Source of the DNA: Actinomycetes bacterium | GTDB lineage: Bacteria > Actinomycetota > Coriobacteriia > WRKU01 | DNA length: 6,738 nucleotides | Reading direction: 5' to 3' | NCBI GenBank assembly: GCA_009781565.1 | Contig: WQXV01000062.1 | Location: forward strand, 1-6,738 | In this document: one piece after another, positions 1 through 5,486 of the stretch | How positions within the stretch are numbered: position 1 is the first letter of the stretch | Layout of the letters: each line of letters begins with the position of its first letter | The notes under the pieces: generated by a model | What the model saw: the letters and a program-made list of their open reading frames with translations, nothing else | What the model was told of the DNA's origin: nothing | Database searches by the model: none | Program-made: the position numbers and the translations under genes

Positions 1-810
1 AACGACGCAGCCGCCATGAAGGAGGCTGATGTCGGCATCAGTGTGGATACCGCCGTCGATATCGCCAAGGAGTCAGCCGATATCATCTTGCTCGAAAAGG
101 ACCTGATGGTGCTCGAGCGCGGCGTCATCGAAGGCCGGCGTACCTACGGCAATATCATCAAATACATCAAGATGACCGCAAGCAGCAACTTCGGCAACAT
201 GTTCTCAGTGTTGGCAGCCAGCTGGTTTTTGCCGTTCTTACCGATGCTTCCCATCCAGATCCTGGTGCTCAACCTGATCTACGATATATCGTGCATCTCT
301 CTGCCGTGGGATAACCTCGATGATGAGTTCTTGCGCATCCCGCGTAACTGGGATGCCAGCTCGATCTCGAAGTTCATGCTCTGGATCGGGCCGACCAGCT
401 CGGTGTTCGATATCGCCACCTACCTGATCCTGTTCTTCTTCATCGCCCCGGCAGTTGCGGGAGGTGCCTGGGCTACGCTTTCGACTGCGGGCAAAGCGGT
501 GTTCATGGCGATCTTTCATACCGGTTGGTTCGTCGAGTCGCTGTGGACCCAGACTCTGGTCATTCATATGATCCGCACCCCGAAGATCCCGTTCCTGCAA
601 AGCAGGGCGAACCGCTATGTCTCACTGCTGACTATTCTGGGTATCGCAGTCGGAACGTTGCTACCCTTCACCCCGCTGGGACACGCGATCGGGCTGGCCG
701 ATCTGCCCTGGTATTTCTTCGCGGTACTGCTGCTGATCGTAGCCTGCTACATGGTCCTGGTCACTTTGATAAAGAATGTATTCGTGAAACGTTACGGAGA
801 TCTGCTGTAA
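1..810 (+). CDS. mgtA: Mg2+-importing P-type ATPase, C-terminal part (5' end outside window)
   Basis: The window opens inside this gene: 269 codons, then TAA. P-type IIIB (MgtA/MgtB) ATPases use ATP hydrolysis to bring Mg2+ into the cytoplasm and are usually near 900 residues, so this is about the last 30%. The first residues (NDAAAMKEADVGISVD) are the end of the GDGxND hinge motif of the phosphorylation domain. They are followed by the family-typical DIAKESADIILLEKDL and EGRRTYGNIIKYIKMTASSN stretches leading into the membrane. About six hydrophobic spans follow (M5-M10), including the M6 region NLIYDISCISLPWDNLD that is characteristic of MgtA/MgtB. The phosphorylated DKTG site and nucleotide-binding domain lie upstream and cannot be checked. 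The next gene starts 24 nt downstream on the same strand with no terminator between, so co-transcription is likely. The family call is firm; Mg2+ as substrate is inferred from subfamily. Confidence 0.93.
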   Translation, partial: NDAAAMKEADVGISVDTAVDIAKESADIILLEKDLMVLERGVIEGRRTYGNIIKYIKMTASSNFGNMFSVLAASWFLPFLPMLPIQILVLNLIYDISCISLPWDNLDDEFLRIPRNWDASSISKFMLWIGPTSSVFDIATYLILFFFIAPAVAGGAWATLSTAGKAVFMAIFHTGWFVESLWTQTLVIHMIRTPKIPFLQSRANRYVSLLTILGIAVGTLLPFTPLGHAIGLADLPWYFFAVLLLIVACYMVLVTLIKNVFVKRYGDLL

Positions 811-819
811 GAGGACGCT

Positions 820-825
820 AAGGAG
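820..825 (+). promoter_or_regulatory. Ribosome binding site fixing the GTG start at 835
   Basis: AAGGAG ends 9 nt before GTG 835. An ATG at 828 is only 2 nt from this SD and opens a 7-codon frame that stops at 851, so the GTG is the better start. Confidence 0.75.
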
Positions 826-834
826 CGATGCACT

Positions 835-2073
835 GTGTTGTACCTGTCTGAAATGCTCAAGAAACCGGTCATTGACGCGCAAGAGAGAACGATCGGCGCG
901 GTCAGCGACCTGGCCATCACCACCGGCGAGATGTTTCCTCGTGTGACTGCGGTGGCATTCATCGGGCCCGATAAGACGCCGTTTCTGCTTCCCTGGGCCA
1001 CCTTCGTCGACAAGTTCGACGGACAGGCGATCCGCCTCAACGCACCTCGTGAGGAGCTGCGTTTTTCCTATCTGCCTCCCACCGAGTTGCTGTTGGCGCG
1101 CGATCTGCTCAACAAGCACATCGTGGACACCCAGGGCAAGAAGGTCGTACAGGTCAACGATCTCAAGCTCTCCGACAGTGCTCACTCGCTGCGCCTTCTG
1201 GGCGCCGAGGTCGGCACCCTGGGACGCCTGCGTCGCACTTCACCGTGGCTGGAGCGTGCCGCGCTCTCGCTCTCGCGCTGGGTCGGCCAGCCATTACAGG
1301 AGTCGTTGATCGCGTGGAACTACATGGATCTTCTCGAGCGTGATCTGAGCGAGCTCAAGCTCTCCATCACCCATAAGCGTCTCAACGAGATCCACCCGGC
1401 TGATGTGGCCGATATCCTCGAGACTCTCGCACCCGAGCAGCGAGGTCGGGTCTTCAAACATCTGGACAAGGAAGCCGCCGCGACCGCGCTCTCCGAACTG
1501 GAGGATGATATGCAATCCGAGGTCGTCGGCGACATCGAGGAAAGTCGCGCCAGCGATCTGTTGGCAGTCATGGATCCCGATGATGCGGCTGACATCATCG
1601 GGGATCTCGATCACGCCAAGGCCGAGCGGCTCTTGCGCCTGATGGGGGTGGAGGACTCCGACATGATCCGCTCATTGCTGGGCTATCATGATGAGAGCGC
1701 CGGTGGCCTGATGACACCCGAGTTCAGCTCAACGATCGAGAGTGCGACCGTCGATGAGGCGATCGAAGCGATCCGCGCAGAGGATGAGGACCGCGAAGGT
1801 CATCACTATCTGTATCTGGTCGATGATGAGGGCAAGCTGACCGGGTCGGTCTCGTTGCGCGATCTTCTCTTCCACAAGGGTGCTACCCCCCTGGCTGATT
1901 TTGCGACCACCGATCTGATCACGCTCGATCCTGAGATCGATCAAGATACGGTAGCTGAGACCATGGCAAAGTATAATCTGTTGGCAATCCCGGTCGTCGA
2001 TGACACGGGCAAACTGTTGGGTGTGGTGACCGCAGATGATGCGATGGAGGTCATGGCCGAGCGCGCGACCTAG
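835..2073 (+). CDS. PRC-barrel / MgtE_N / CBS-pair protein, soluble MgtE-like Mg2+ sensor
   Basis: A 412-residue protein with no membrane segment. Residues 3-75 form a PRC-barrel-like domain (LYLSEMLKKPVIDAQERTIG), and 86-150 look like a second, weaker one (HIVDTQGKKVVQVNDLKL). Residues 184-296 match the MgtE_N superhelix, with IHPADVADILETL, the acidic repeat DPDDAADIIGDLD and the closing DESAGGLMTPEF. Two CBS domains follow (293-350 and 357-410; GVVTADDAMEVM). In true MgtE channels these MgtE_N and CBS domains bind Mg2+ and gate a five-helix pore through a connecting helix. Here the chain stops (MAERAT) just where that helix would begin. The gene lies 24 nt after mgtA, so it may sense Mg2+ or adenine nucleotide and regulate the ATPase; this is inference. 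GTG 835 is chosen because it keeps the whole PRC start and has a good SD; TTG 838 and ATG 853 are alternatives. It should not be called a Mg2+ transporter on its own. Confidence 0.88.
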   Translation: MLYLSEMLKKPVIDAQERTIGAVSDLAITTGEMFPRVTAVAFIGPDKTPFLLPWATFVDKFDGQAIRLNAPREELRFSYLPPTELLLARDLLNKHIVDTQGKKVVQVNDLKLSDSAHSLRLLGAEVGTLGRLRRTSPWLERAALSLSRWVGQPLQESLIAWNYMDLLERDLSELKLSITHKRLNEIHPADVADILETLAPEQRGRVFKHLDKEAAATALSELEDDMQSEVVGDIEESRASDLLAVMDPDDAADIIGDLDHAKAERLLRLMGVEDSDMIRSLLGYHDESAGGLMTPEFSSTIESATVDEAIEAIRAEDEDREGHHYLYLVDDEGKLTGSVSLRDLLFHKGATPLADFATTDLITLDPEIDQDTVAETMAKYNLLAIPVVDDTGKLLGVVTADDAMEVMAERAT

Positions 2074-2819
2074 TCCTCTTCGCTCAGGCCTTCTTCGTAG
2101 CCCTCCTGGAAGCTTCTTTTGAGACCGCCGACCCACCGTCCGGTCTTGCGTGGAGCAGCTTTGGCGATCTTTGCCGCGACTTTAGGCGTAGCTTTGACTA
2201 CTATCGGCGCTTGCTCGACCACGACCTTTGCGGCGTTTTGCACCCGATCGGTCACATGAGCGGCAGTAACTGCCAACCCACCATGATAGATGCAGCGCGC
2301 CGCCTCGTCAGCGACCACGATCGCATACATGTCATCGAGATCGAAGCGCTCGATCATCTCGACCGGGATGGTGCGTTTTCCTAACGTCACATCACTGATC
2401 GAACCATCGGTGACCTCGATGGCGCCGACGCTGCCATCCTCGAGGCTGAACAGTGCATCACTGACACGCCCCAGATGCTGACCGCTTGCGGTGTGGATGT
2501 GCTGCCCGTACCAGATCACCGACTCATCCCATGAATAGTCGAGGTCCTTGACGGCACGCTTGTTCCAAGCCCCCTTGCGCAGGATCGCCTGGATCTCACC
2601 GTCTTCTGCCAGTTCTGTCGCATCGAGTGCGAGGTATTTGTAACCTCGCTTGATCACGTGACCGATCCGGGTCGGTGTCACGCTGTAGCCGACCGCACGG
2701 GGCTCGGTGGGATGGAAGAGTACATCATCGATCACGCCGACGCGTTTGCCGTCAGCGTCCAAGACGATGCATTTATAGACTTCGCGCAGTGAGACTTTGC
2801 GCAGGATCGATGCACTCAT
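2070..2819 (-). CDS. Double PRC-barrel domain protein with basic C-terminal tail
   Basis: A 249-residue soluble protein. Residues 7-85 form one PRC-barrel (VYKCIVLDADGKRVGVIDDV) and 97-172 a second (HIHTASGQHLGRVSDALF, then GAIEVTDGSISD). The tail, 186-249, has an Ala/Val/Lys/Pro-rich stretch (KATPKVAAKIAKAAPRK) and ends acidic (EGYEEGLSEED). PRC-barrels are small beta domains found in photosynthetic reaction centre H subunits, RimM and many uncharacterised actinobacterial and archaeal proteins. They usually mediate protein contacts, so no enzymatic role can be assigned. The frame stays open to an ATG at 2888, but that would overlap the upstream gene by about 60 nt with non-domain sequence. 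ATG 2819 starts right at the domain and lies 7 nt after the upstream TGA, which suggests translational coupling since its own SD is weak. It is the last gene of a three-gene - strand unit, and its TAG shares CTAG with the convergent sensor gene. Confidence 0.82.
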   Translation of the reverse strand: MSASILRKVSLREVYKCIVLDADGKRVGVIDDVLFHPTEPRAVGYSVTPTRIGHVIKRGYKYLALDATELAEDGEIQAILRKGAWNKRAVKDLDYSWDESVIWYGQHIHTASGQHLGRVSDALFSLEDGSVGAIEVTDGSISDVTLGKRTIPVEMIERFDLDDMYAIVVADEAARCIYHGGLAVTAAHVTDRVQNAAKVVVEQAPIVVKATPKVAAKIAKAAPRKTGRWVGGLKRSFQEGYEEGLSEED

Positions 2820-2826
2820 CTGAGTC

Positions 2827-3018
2827 TCAGGAATTCTTGCTGGATTTCTTACGGGCATACACGATGATGACCACCGCCGCGATCGCAAGGATCAAAAGAT
2901 TCGCGAACACAGCGGCGATCATACCGGTATTCTCATCATTGGCAAGCGATTGGTCGTAGGCGTATTGCTCGATCTCAGCAGTAATGGAATCGCTTGCGTT
3001 ATCGGTGGTTTCTGGCAC
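2827..3018 (-). CDS. Small single-span membrane protein (63 aa), function unknown
   Basis: Not a family I recognise. The first 32 residues are acidic and polar (MPETTDNASDSITAEIEQ...). Residues 33-55 form one clear hydrophobic helix (MIAAVFANLLILAIAAVVII), and the end is basic (ARKKSSKNS). The positive-inside rule predicts N-terminus outside and C-terminus in the cytoplasm, with no cleavable signal. The start is GTG, directly abutting the TAA of the YtxH-like gene (TAAGTG), with a GAGGG SD 10 nt upstream inside that gene. The only in-frame ATG, at residue 33, would remove the whole N-terminal part. The 0-nt junction upstream and 7-nt junction downstream make it the middle gene of an envelope-related operon. 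It may be a membrane partner or anchor for the neighbouring PRC-barrel or YtxH proteins, which is inference from position only. Confidence 0.72.
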   Translation of the reverse strand: MPETTDNASDSITAEIEQYAYDQSLANDENTGMIAAVFANLLILAIAAVVIIVYARKKSSKNS

Positions 3019-3567
3019 TTACGCGGTTCCCTCAGCTGCTTTCTTCGGTGCAGCTTTCTTTGCCGGAGCTTTTGCAGGAGCCTTGGCGACTGGTTTTTCC
3101 TCAACGATCACGTCGACCTCGACCGCCTCAGGGATCTTAGCCTCGACCGCACCTTTTGCCGCTACATACTCCTCTTTGATCTTGCCCAGCTCCTCTTTGG
3201 CCTTGACCGCATAGGGCTCGACGGCCTTGCGCGCAGAAGCGCTCGCGGCACCGATCGCAGCCTTCTCGGTCGCAGCCTTGTCAGAGACCGACTCGACCTC
3301 TTCGATCAGGCGCGTACGAGCTGCCTCGATCTTCGAGCGGACCTGCTCGGTCGCATCGATGGCGACATCGCGGCTGGTCGCATAGATCTCGACTGCGCGG
3401 TCGCTTGCTGCATCATAGAAATCATCGGCGTTGTCCCAGTAATCCAGAGCGCGATCGATCAGGATCTCGCGGCTCTCATAGCCGGGACGTGGCGCAAAGA
3501 GTACTCCCAGTACCGCTCCGCACAAACCACCCAAAATGAATGTAGACAGTGATCCGTTTTTGCTCAT
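3019..3567 (-). CDS. YtxH-like membrane protein with helical stalk and Lys/Ala/Pro tail
   Basis: A 182-residue protein. The N-terminus shows the YtxH pattern: a short Gly-rich membrane segment (residues 8-25, STFILGGLCGAVLGVLFAP) followed by PGYESRE, which matches the usual 'LFAPxxGxExR' end of that domain. Residues 35-145 are Ala/Glu/Lys/Arg-rich and should form a long amphipathic helix or coiled coil. Residues 161-182 form a low-complexity basic tail of PAK and KAAPKK type, resembling histone H1-like tails. YtxH proteins are membrane-anchored and often stress-linked in Gram-positives, with no defined biochemical role. The start is ATG 3567 with a GGAGG SD (3575-3579) 7 nt upstream. It is the first gene of the - strand unit; the next gene's GTG follows its TAA directly. 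The family call is good; function is unknown. Confidence 0.85.
   Translation of the reverse strand: MSKNGSLSTFILGGLCGAVLGVLFAPRPGYESREILIDRALDYWDNADDFYDAASDRAVEIYATSRDVAIDATEQVRSKIEAARTRLIEEVESVSDKAATEKAAIGAASASARKAVEPYAVKAKEELGKIKEEYVAAKGAVEAKIPEAVEVDVIVEEKPVAKAPAKAPAKKAAPKKAAEGTA
3022..3087 (-). repeat. Low-complexity coding repeat for a Lys/Ala/Pro tail
   Basis: The last 22 codons of the YtxH-like gene are near-repeats of Ala-Lys-Ala-Pro units (residues 161-182). The DNA shows imperfect repeats of the GGAGC/TTTGC type as read on the + strand. Such stretches can vary in length between strains. Confidence 0.55.
3029..3033 (-). promoter_or_regulatory. Ribosome binding site for the GTG-started small membrane gene
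   Basis: GAGGG on the - strand, within the end of the YtxH-like coding region, sits 10 nt before GTG 3018. It supports a real start despite the abutting genes and the non-ATG codon. Confidence 0.55.
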
Positions 3568-3673
3568 GATCGTACCTCCATCGTTTTGTCATGTAGCACT
3601 AATGGCAACCCATGTCCTATCATATCGTATTGTTTTGTCTATGGAGACGACCGGCGCCGAAATCATAGGTCGA
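3568..3673. other. 106-bp intergenic region between the 3D-domain gene and the YtxH unit
   Basis: This is AT-richer than the flanking genes and should hold the 3' end of the 3D-domain transcript and the promoter of the YtxH unit, both on the - strand. Contents seen: the GGAGG SD at 3575-3579; an 8-nt direct repeat GACAAAAC (- strand) at 3583-3590 and 3632-3639; and a TATGAT hexamer at 3619-3624 (- strand) that could be a -10 box, though no convincing -35 lies 16-18 nt upstream of it. A short palindrome CGGCGCCG sits nearer the 3D gene, but no hairpin plus U-tract terminator is present. Confidence 0.5.
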
Positions 3674-4444
3674 CTACAAAAACCAGATCTGGATCGTTCT
3701 CGATCCGTGGCTGAGCGCTTCCTCATGCGTGTTGACATACACATCGAGGCGGTTGAGCCCGATGGCTCCTCCTCGATCTTGCACGACACGTTCGCCGTAA
3801 CCTTCGATCCAGATGCGCGTACCGAAGAGGATGTTGCTTGCAGCGGCGACCGTGACACCAGCGGTGGCATGCTCGCCACTTGCCGTGATCGCGTTGGTCT
3901 TTCCACAGCATTCCATACACGCACAGTAGAAGGTGACGCGATAGGGCTGAGAAGGCATGCCTTTGAGCTCGGCCGGCGTCTCGACATTGGAGCGGGTCGT
4001 CCCATCGAGGTTGACGTAGCCGGTCTCCATGCCGGTCAGCGCTGTCGCGCGCCAGGTTGCGTTGGCCGCGACGAGCAGGGAAGCCGTTGCCGAGGGGGCG
4101 GCTGCCGCACTCTTGGAAGGCTGTACTTTTGCGACGCGCGGAGCGGTCGTCTCGGTGGTCAAGGTGATGACCTGTACCGGGGCTTGCTGGTTGGGATCCA
4201 TATCGAGGCTTGCCACGGAGATATCGGTCATCTCGACCTGTTCGATCGATCCGAAACGCGAGGTCAACGGTGAGGTGTAGCGCGTGCGTGGCAGGAAGGC
4301 CAGCGGGTCAGCAAGGGTCGTATCAAGACTGACCGAAGATGCATAGATCGAGGCGCAAAATGCAGGTGAACTCATGAAAAGACAGGTGCATGCAACAAAG
4401 ATGCATGCCGCAAGAATCGCCCTTTTTCGCTTCGTCGCTCTCAC
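3674..4444 (-). CDS. Secreted 3D-domain (MltA-like) cell-wall protein
   Basis: A 256-residue protein. Residues 1-31 are a Sec signal peptide: basic MRATKRKR, a hydrophobic core, and a likely cleavage near PAFCAS. Residues 32-165 are a Ser/Thr/Ala-rich spacer with no domain I recognise. Residues 168-256 are a 3D domain, the double-psi beta-barrel fold shared with lytic transglycosylase MltA and YabE/YocH proteins: RVTFYCACMECCGK, ITASG, LFGTRIWIEGYG, VQDRGGAIGLNRLDVYV and HEEALSHGSRT. Asp223 and Asp234 correspond to the second and third Asp of the signature; Asp234 aligns with the catalytic Asp of MltA. The first signature Asp appears replaced (VAAAS, 199-203). The likely role is peptidoglycan cleavage or remodelling outside the membrane. 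The start is GTG 4444, with AGGAAGA 6 nt upstream. It has its own promoter and is divergent from the EamA gene. Confidence 0.87.
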   Translation of the reverse strand: MRATKRKRAILAACIFVACTCLFMSSPAFCASIYASSVSLDTTLADPLAFLPRTRYTSPLTSRFGSIEQVEMTDISVASLDMDPNQQAPVQVITLTTETTAPRVAKVQPSKSAAAAPSATASLLVAANATWRATALTGMETGYVNLDGTTRSNVETPAELKGMPSQPYRVTFYCACMECCGKTNAITASGEHATAGVTVAAASNILFGTRIWIEGYGERVVQDRGGAIGLNRLDVYVNTHEEALSHGSRTIQIWFL

Positions 4445-4450
4445 GTGTCA

Positions 4451-4457
4451 TCTTCCT
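4451..4457 (-). promoter_or_regulatory. Ribosome binding site for the GTG-started 3D-domain gene
   Basis: AGGAAGA on the - strand ends 6 nt before GTG 4444. A nearby ATG between SD and GTG is out of frame, so the SD spacing and the intact basic n-region of the signal peptide support GTG. Confidence 0.6.
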
Positions 4458-4487
4458 AGTTTTACGTCTCTCGCATGAGGGACACTC

Positions 4488-4516
4488 ATTATACCGAGTT
4501 GAGATTGCGCATTCAA
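4488..4516 (-). promoter_or_regulatory. Sigma-70-like promoter of the 3D-domain gene
   Basis: On the - strand TTGAAT (4511-4516) and a perfect TATAAT (4488-4493) are separated by exactly 17 nt. Transcription would begin near 4481, giving a leader of about 37 nt that contains the AGGAAGA SD. The -10 is 6/6 and the -35 is 4/6 to consensus. Confidence 0.68.
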
Positions 4517-4521
4517 CTTAT

Positions 4522-4528
4522 GGAGAAG
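4522..4528 (+). promoter_or_regulatory. SD region upstream of the EamA transporter, with a three-codon upstream frame
   Basis: GGAGAAG lies 13 nt before ATG 4542, which is long. It is at better distance from ATG 4531, which opens ATG-CTG-TCA-TAA; the TAA (4540-4542) overlaps the transporter's ATG as TAATG. No other in-frame start exists upstream; ATG 4551 is even farther away. Confidence 0.5.
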
Positions 4529-4541
4529 AAATGCTGTCATA

Positions 4542-5486
4542 ATGAACTTCATGAAAACCGAGGTTGAGAATAAGAATCAGACGGTAAAGCCCCACTCGAC
4601 GGTGCTGACCTACCTGTCGATCCTTGCCACCCTTCTGTTATGGGCCTCGGCCTTTCCGGTGGTCCGGTTCGGTCTGAGAACGATCGAGAACCCGGGTGGG
4701 CTTGATCCCGGGCCCCTTGCGCTGCTGCGCTTCTCGATCGCGTCGCTGGGAGCTATCACCTACCTGCTGGTGACGCGCAGTCCACTTCCTAAAAAAACCG
4801 ACCTTTTGCGCTTTGCCATCGCCGGCTTCTTCGGCATCGCGATGTATCACACCCTGTTCAACTTCGGCGAGATCATGGTGGCCTCGGGAGCAGCTGCGGC
4901 CCTCGTCGCCCTCTCGCCGGTCTTTGTCGCCCTGCTCTCGATCATCTTTTTCAAAGAACGGTTGACCCTGTGGGGCTGGTTGGGTATCGTGTGCTCCACG
5001 ATCGGTGTCATCATCATCGGTTTTGTGGATGTGAGTGGCTTTACCTTCAATATCTACGCACTGGCCTTGGTCGGCAGCGCTCTGGCGACCGCGACCTATT
5101 TCGTGTTGGCAAAACCGCTGCTCAAGACCTATTCGGGTATGCGTTTCACCTGCTATTCATTCATCGCCGGGACCATTCCGCTCCTCCTGTTTACGCCTGC
5201 GCTACTGCGTGAGCTGCCCGAGGCTTCGCCCTCTGCGTTTGCGGCGGTCGGCTATCTGGGCATCTTTCCCGCACTGGTCGGCTATGCTCTGTGGAACAAT
5301 GCGCTGACCTCGATGTCGGCATCCCGCTTGGCGGTCTTTCTCAATATCAGCCCGGTCTTTGCCGCGGTGATCGCTTGGTTGTGGCTTGGTGAAATTCCGA
5401 CCAGTCTTACCATTATTGGCGCGATTGTCGCTATCATAGGAGTGTTGATGGTCCAGCTTGCGGGAGAAAGCGGCAACGCCACGTGA
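4542..5486 (+). CDS. EamA/DMT-superfamily ten-helix membrane transporter
   Basis: A 314-residue protein, the normal length for the family, with two EamA repeats and about ten membrane spans. Repeat 1 (about residues 24-162) carries the typical LLWASAFPVVRFGL, PLALLRFSIASLG and LSPVFVALLSIIFFKERLT stretches. Repeat 2 (about 172-308) carries GYALWNNALTSMSASRLAVF, ISPVFAAVIAWLWLGE and IIGAIVAIIGVLMV. These proteins move small metabolites such as amino acids, purines or other solutes across the cytoplasmic membrane, usually as exporters; the substrate cannot be read from sequence. The first 20 residues are hydrophilic and cytoplasmic. The start is ATG 4542, preceded by an unusually spaced SD and a tiny upstream frame. 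Its TGA overlaps the ATG of the downstream CorC-like gene by one base, so the two are almost certainly one transcript. The family is certain; physiological role unknown. Confidence 0.92.
   Translation: MNFMKTEVENKNQTVKPHSTVLTYLSILATLLLWASAFPVVRFGLRTIENPGGLDPGPLALLRFSIASLGAITYLLVTRSPLPKKTDLLRFAIAGFFGIAMYHTLFNFGEIMVASGAAAALVALSPVFVALLSIIFFKERLTLWGWLGIVCSTIGVIIIGFVDVSGFTFNIYALALVGSALATATYFVLAKPLLKTYSGMRFTCYSFIAGTIPLLLFTPALLRELPEASPSAFAAVGYLGIFPALVGYALWNNALTSMSASRLAVFLNISPVFAAVIAWLWLGEIPTSLTIIGAIVAIIGVLMVQLAGESGNAT

Larger units (their letters stand above)
4445..4541. other. 97-bp divergent intergenic region
   Basis: It separates the 3D-domain gene (-) from the EamA gene (+). The - strand promoter is clear. 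For the + strand only a partial -10 (TATACC, 4490-4495) is seen, overlapping the - strand -10, with no matching -35. The two directions may therefore compete, or the + promoter may need an activator or another sigma factor. Confidence 0.5.

Noticed and set aside
828..851. ATG-started seven-codon frame before the sensor gene
   Set aside because: The ATG is only 2 nt from the SD, too close for efficient initiation, and the frame has no conserved meaning; chance occurrence.
661..1185. 174-residue - strand frame spanning the mgtA/sensor junction
   Set aside because: It crosses two well-supported + strand genes and has no recognisable domain; it is a shadow frame.
2109..2120. GAAGCTTC palindrome followed by TTTT near the convergent gene ends (+ strand)
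   Set aside because: An 8-nt perfect palindrome leaves no room for a loop; it makes only a weak hairpin and lies in the coding region of the PRC gene.
2820..2888. Upstream ATG giving a 272-residue version of the double PRC-barrel protein
   Set aside because: The extra 23 residues are Arg/Ser-rich antisense-like sequence overlapping the end of the small membrane gene. The PRC domain begins right after the ATG at 2819.
2950..3552. 200-residue open frame on the + strand opposite the YtxH-like gene
   Set aside because: Its translation is a low-quality Arg/Leu/Cys-rich sequence typical of antisense to an Ala/Glu/Lys-rich gene. The - strand frame has a recognisable YtxH motif and a good SD.
3678..3706. 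Possible terminator at the end of the 3D-domain gene: GGATCG-AGAA-CGATCC stem and a T5 run (- strand)
   Set aside because: The T run begins 8 nt after the stem and both lie inside conserved 3D-domain codons, so it does not fit an intrinsic terminator.
3536..4273. 245-residue open frame on the + strand
   Set aside because: It runs antisense across the 3D-domain gene and the intergenic region; the 3D domain on the - strand explains the sequence. No domain is visible in this frame.
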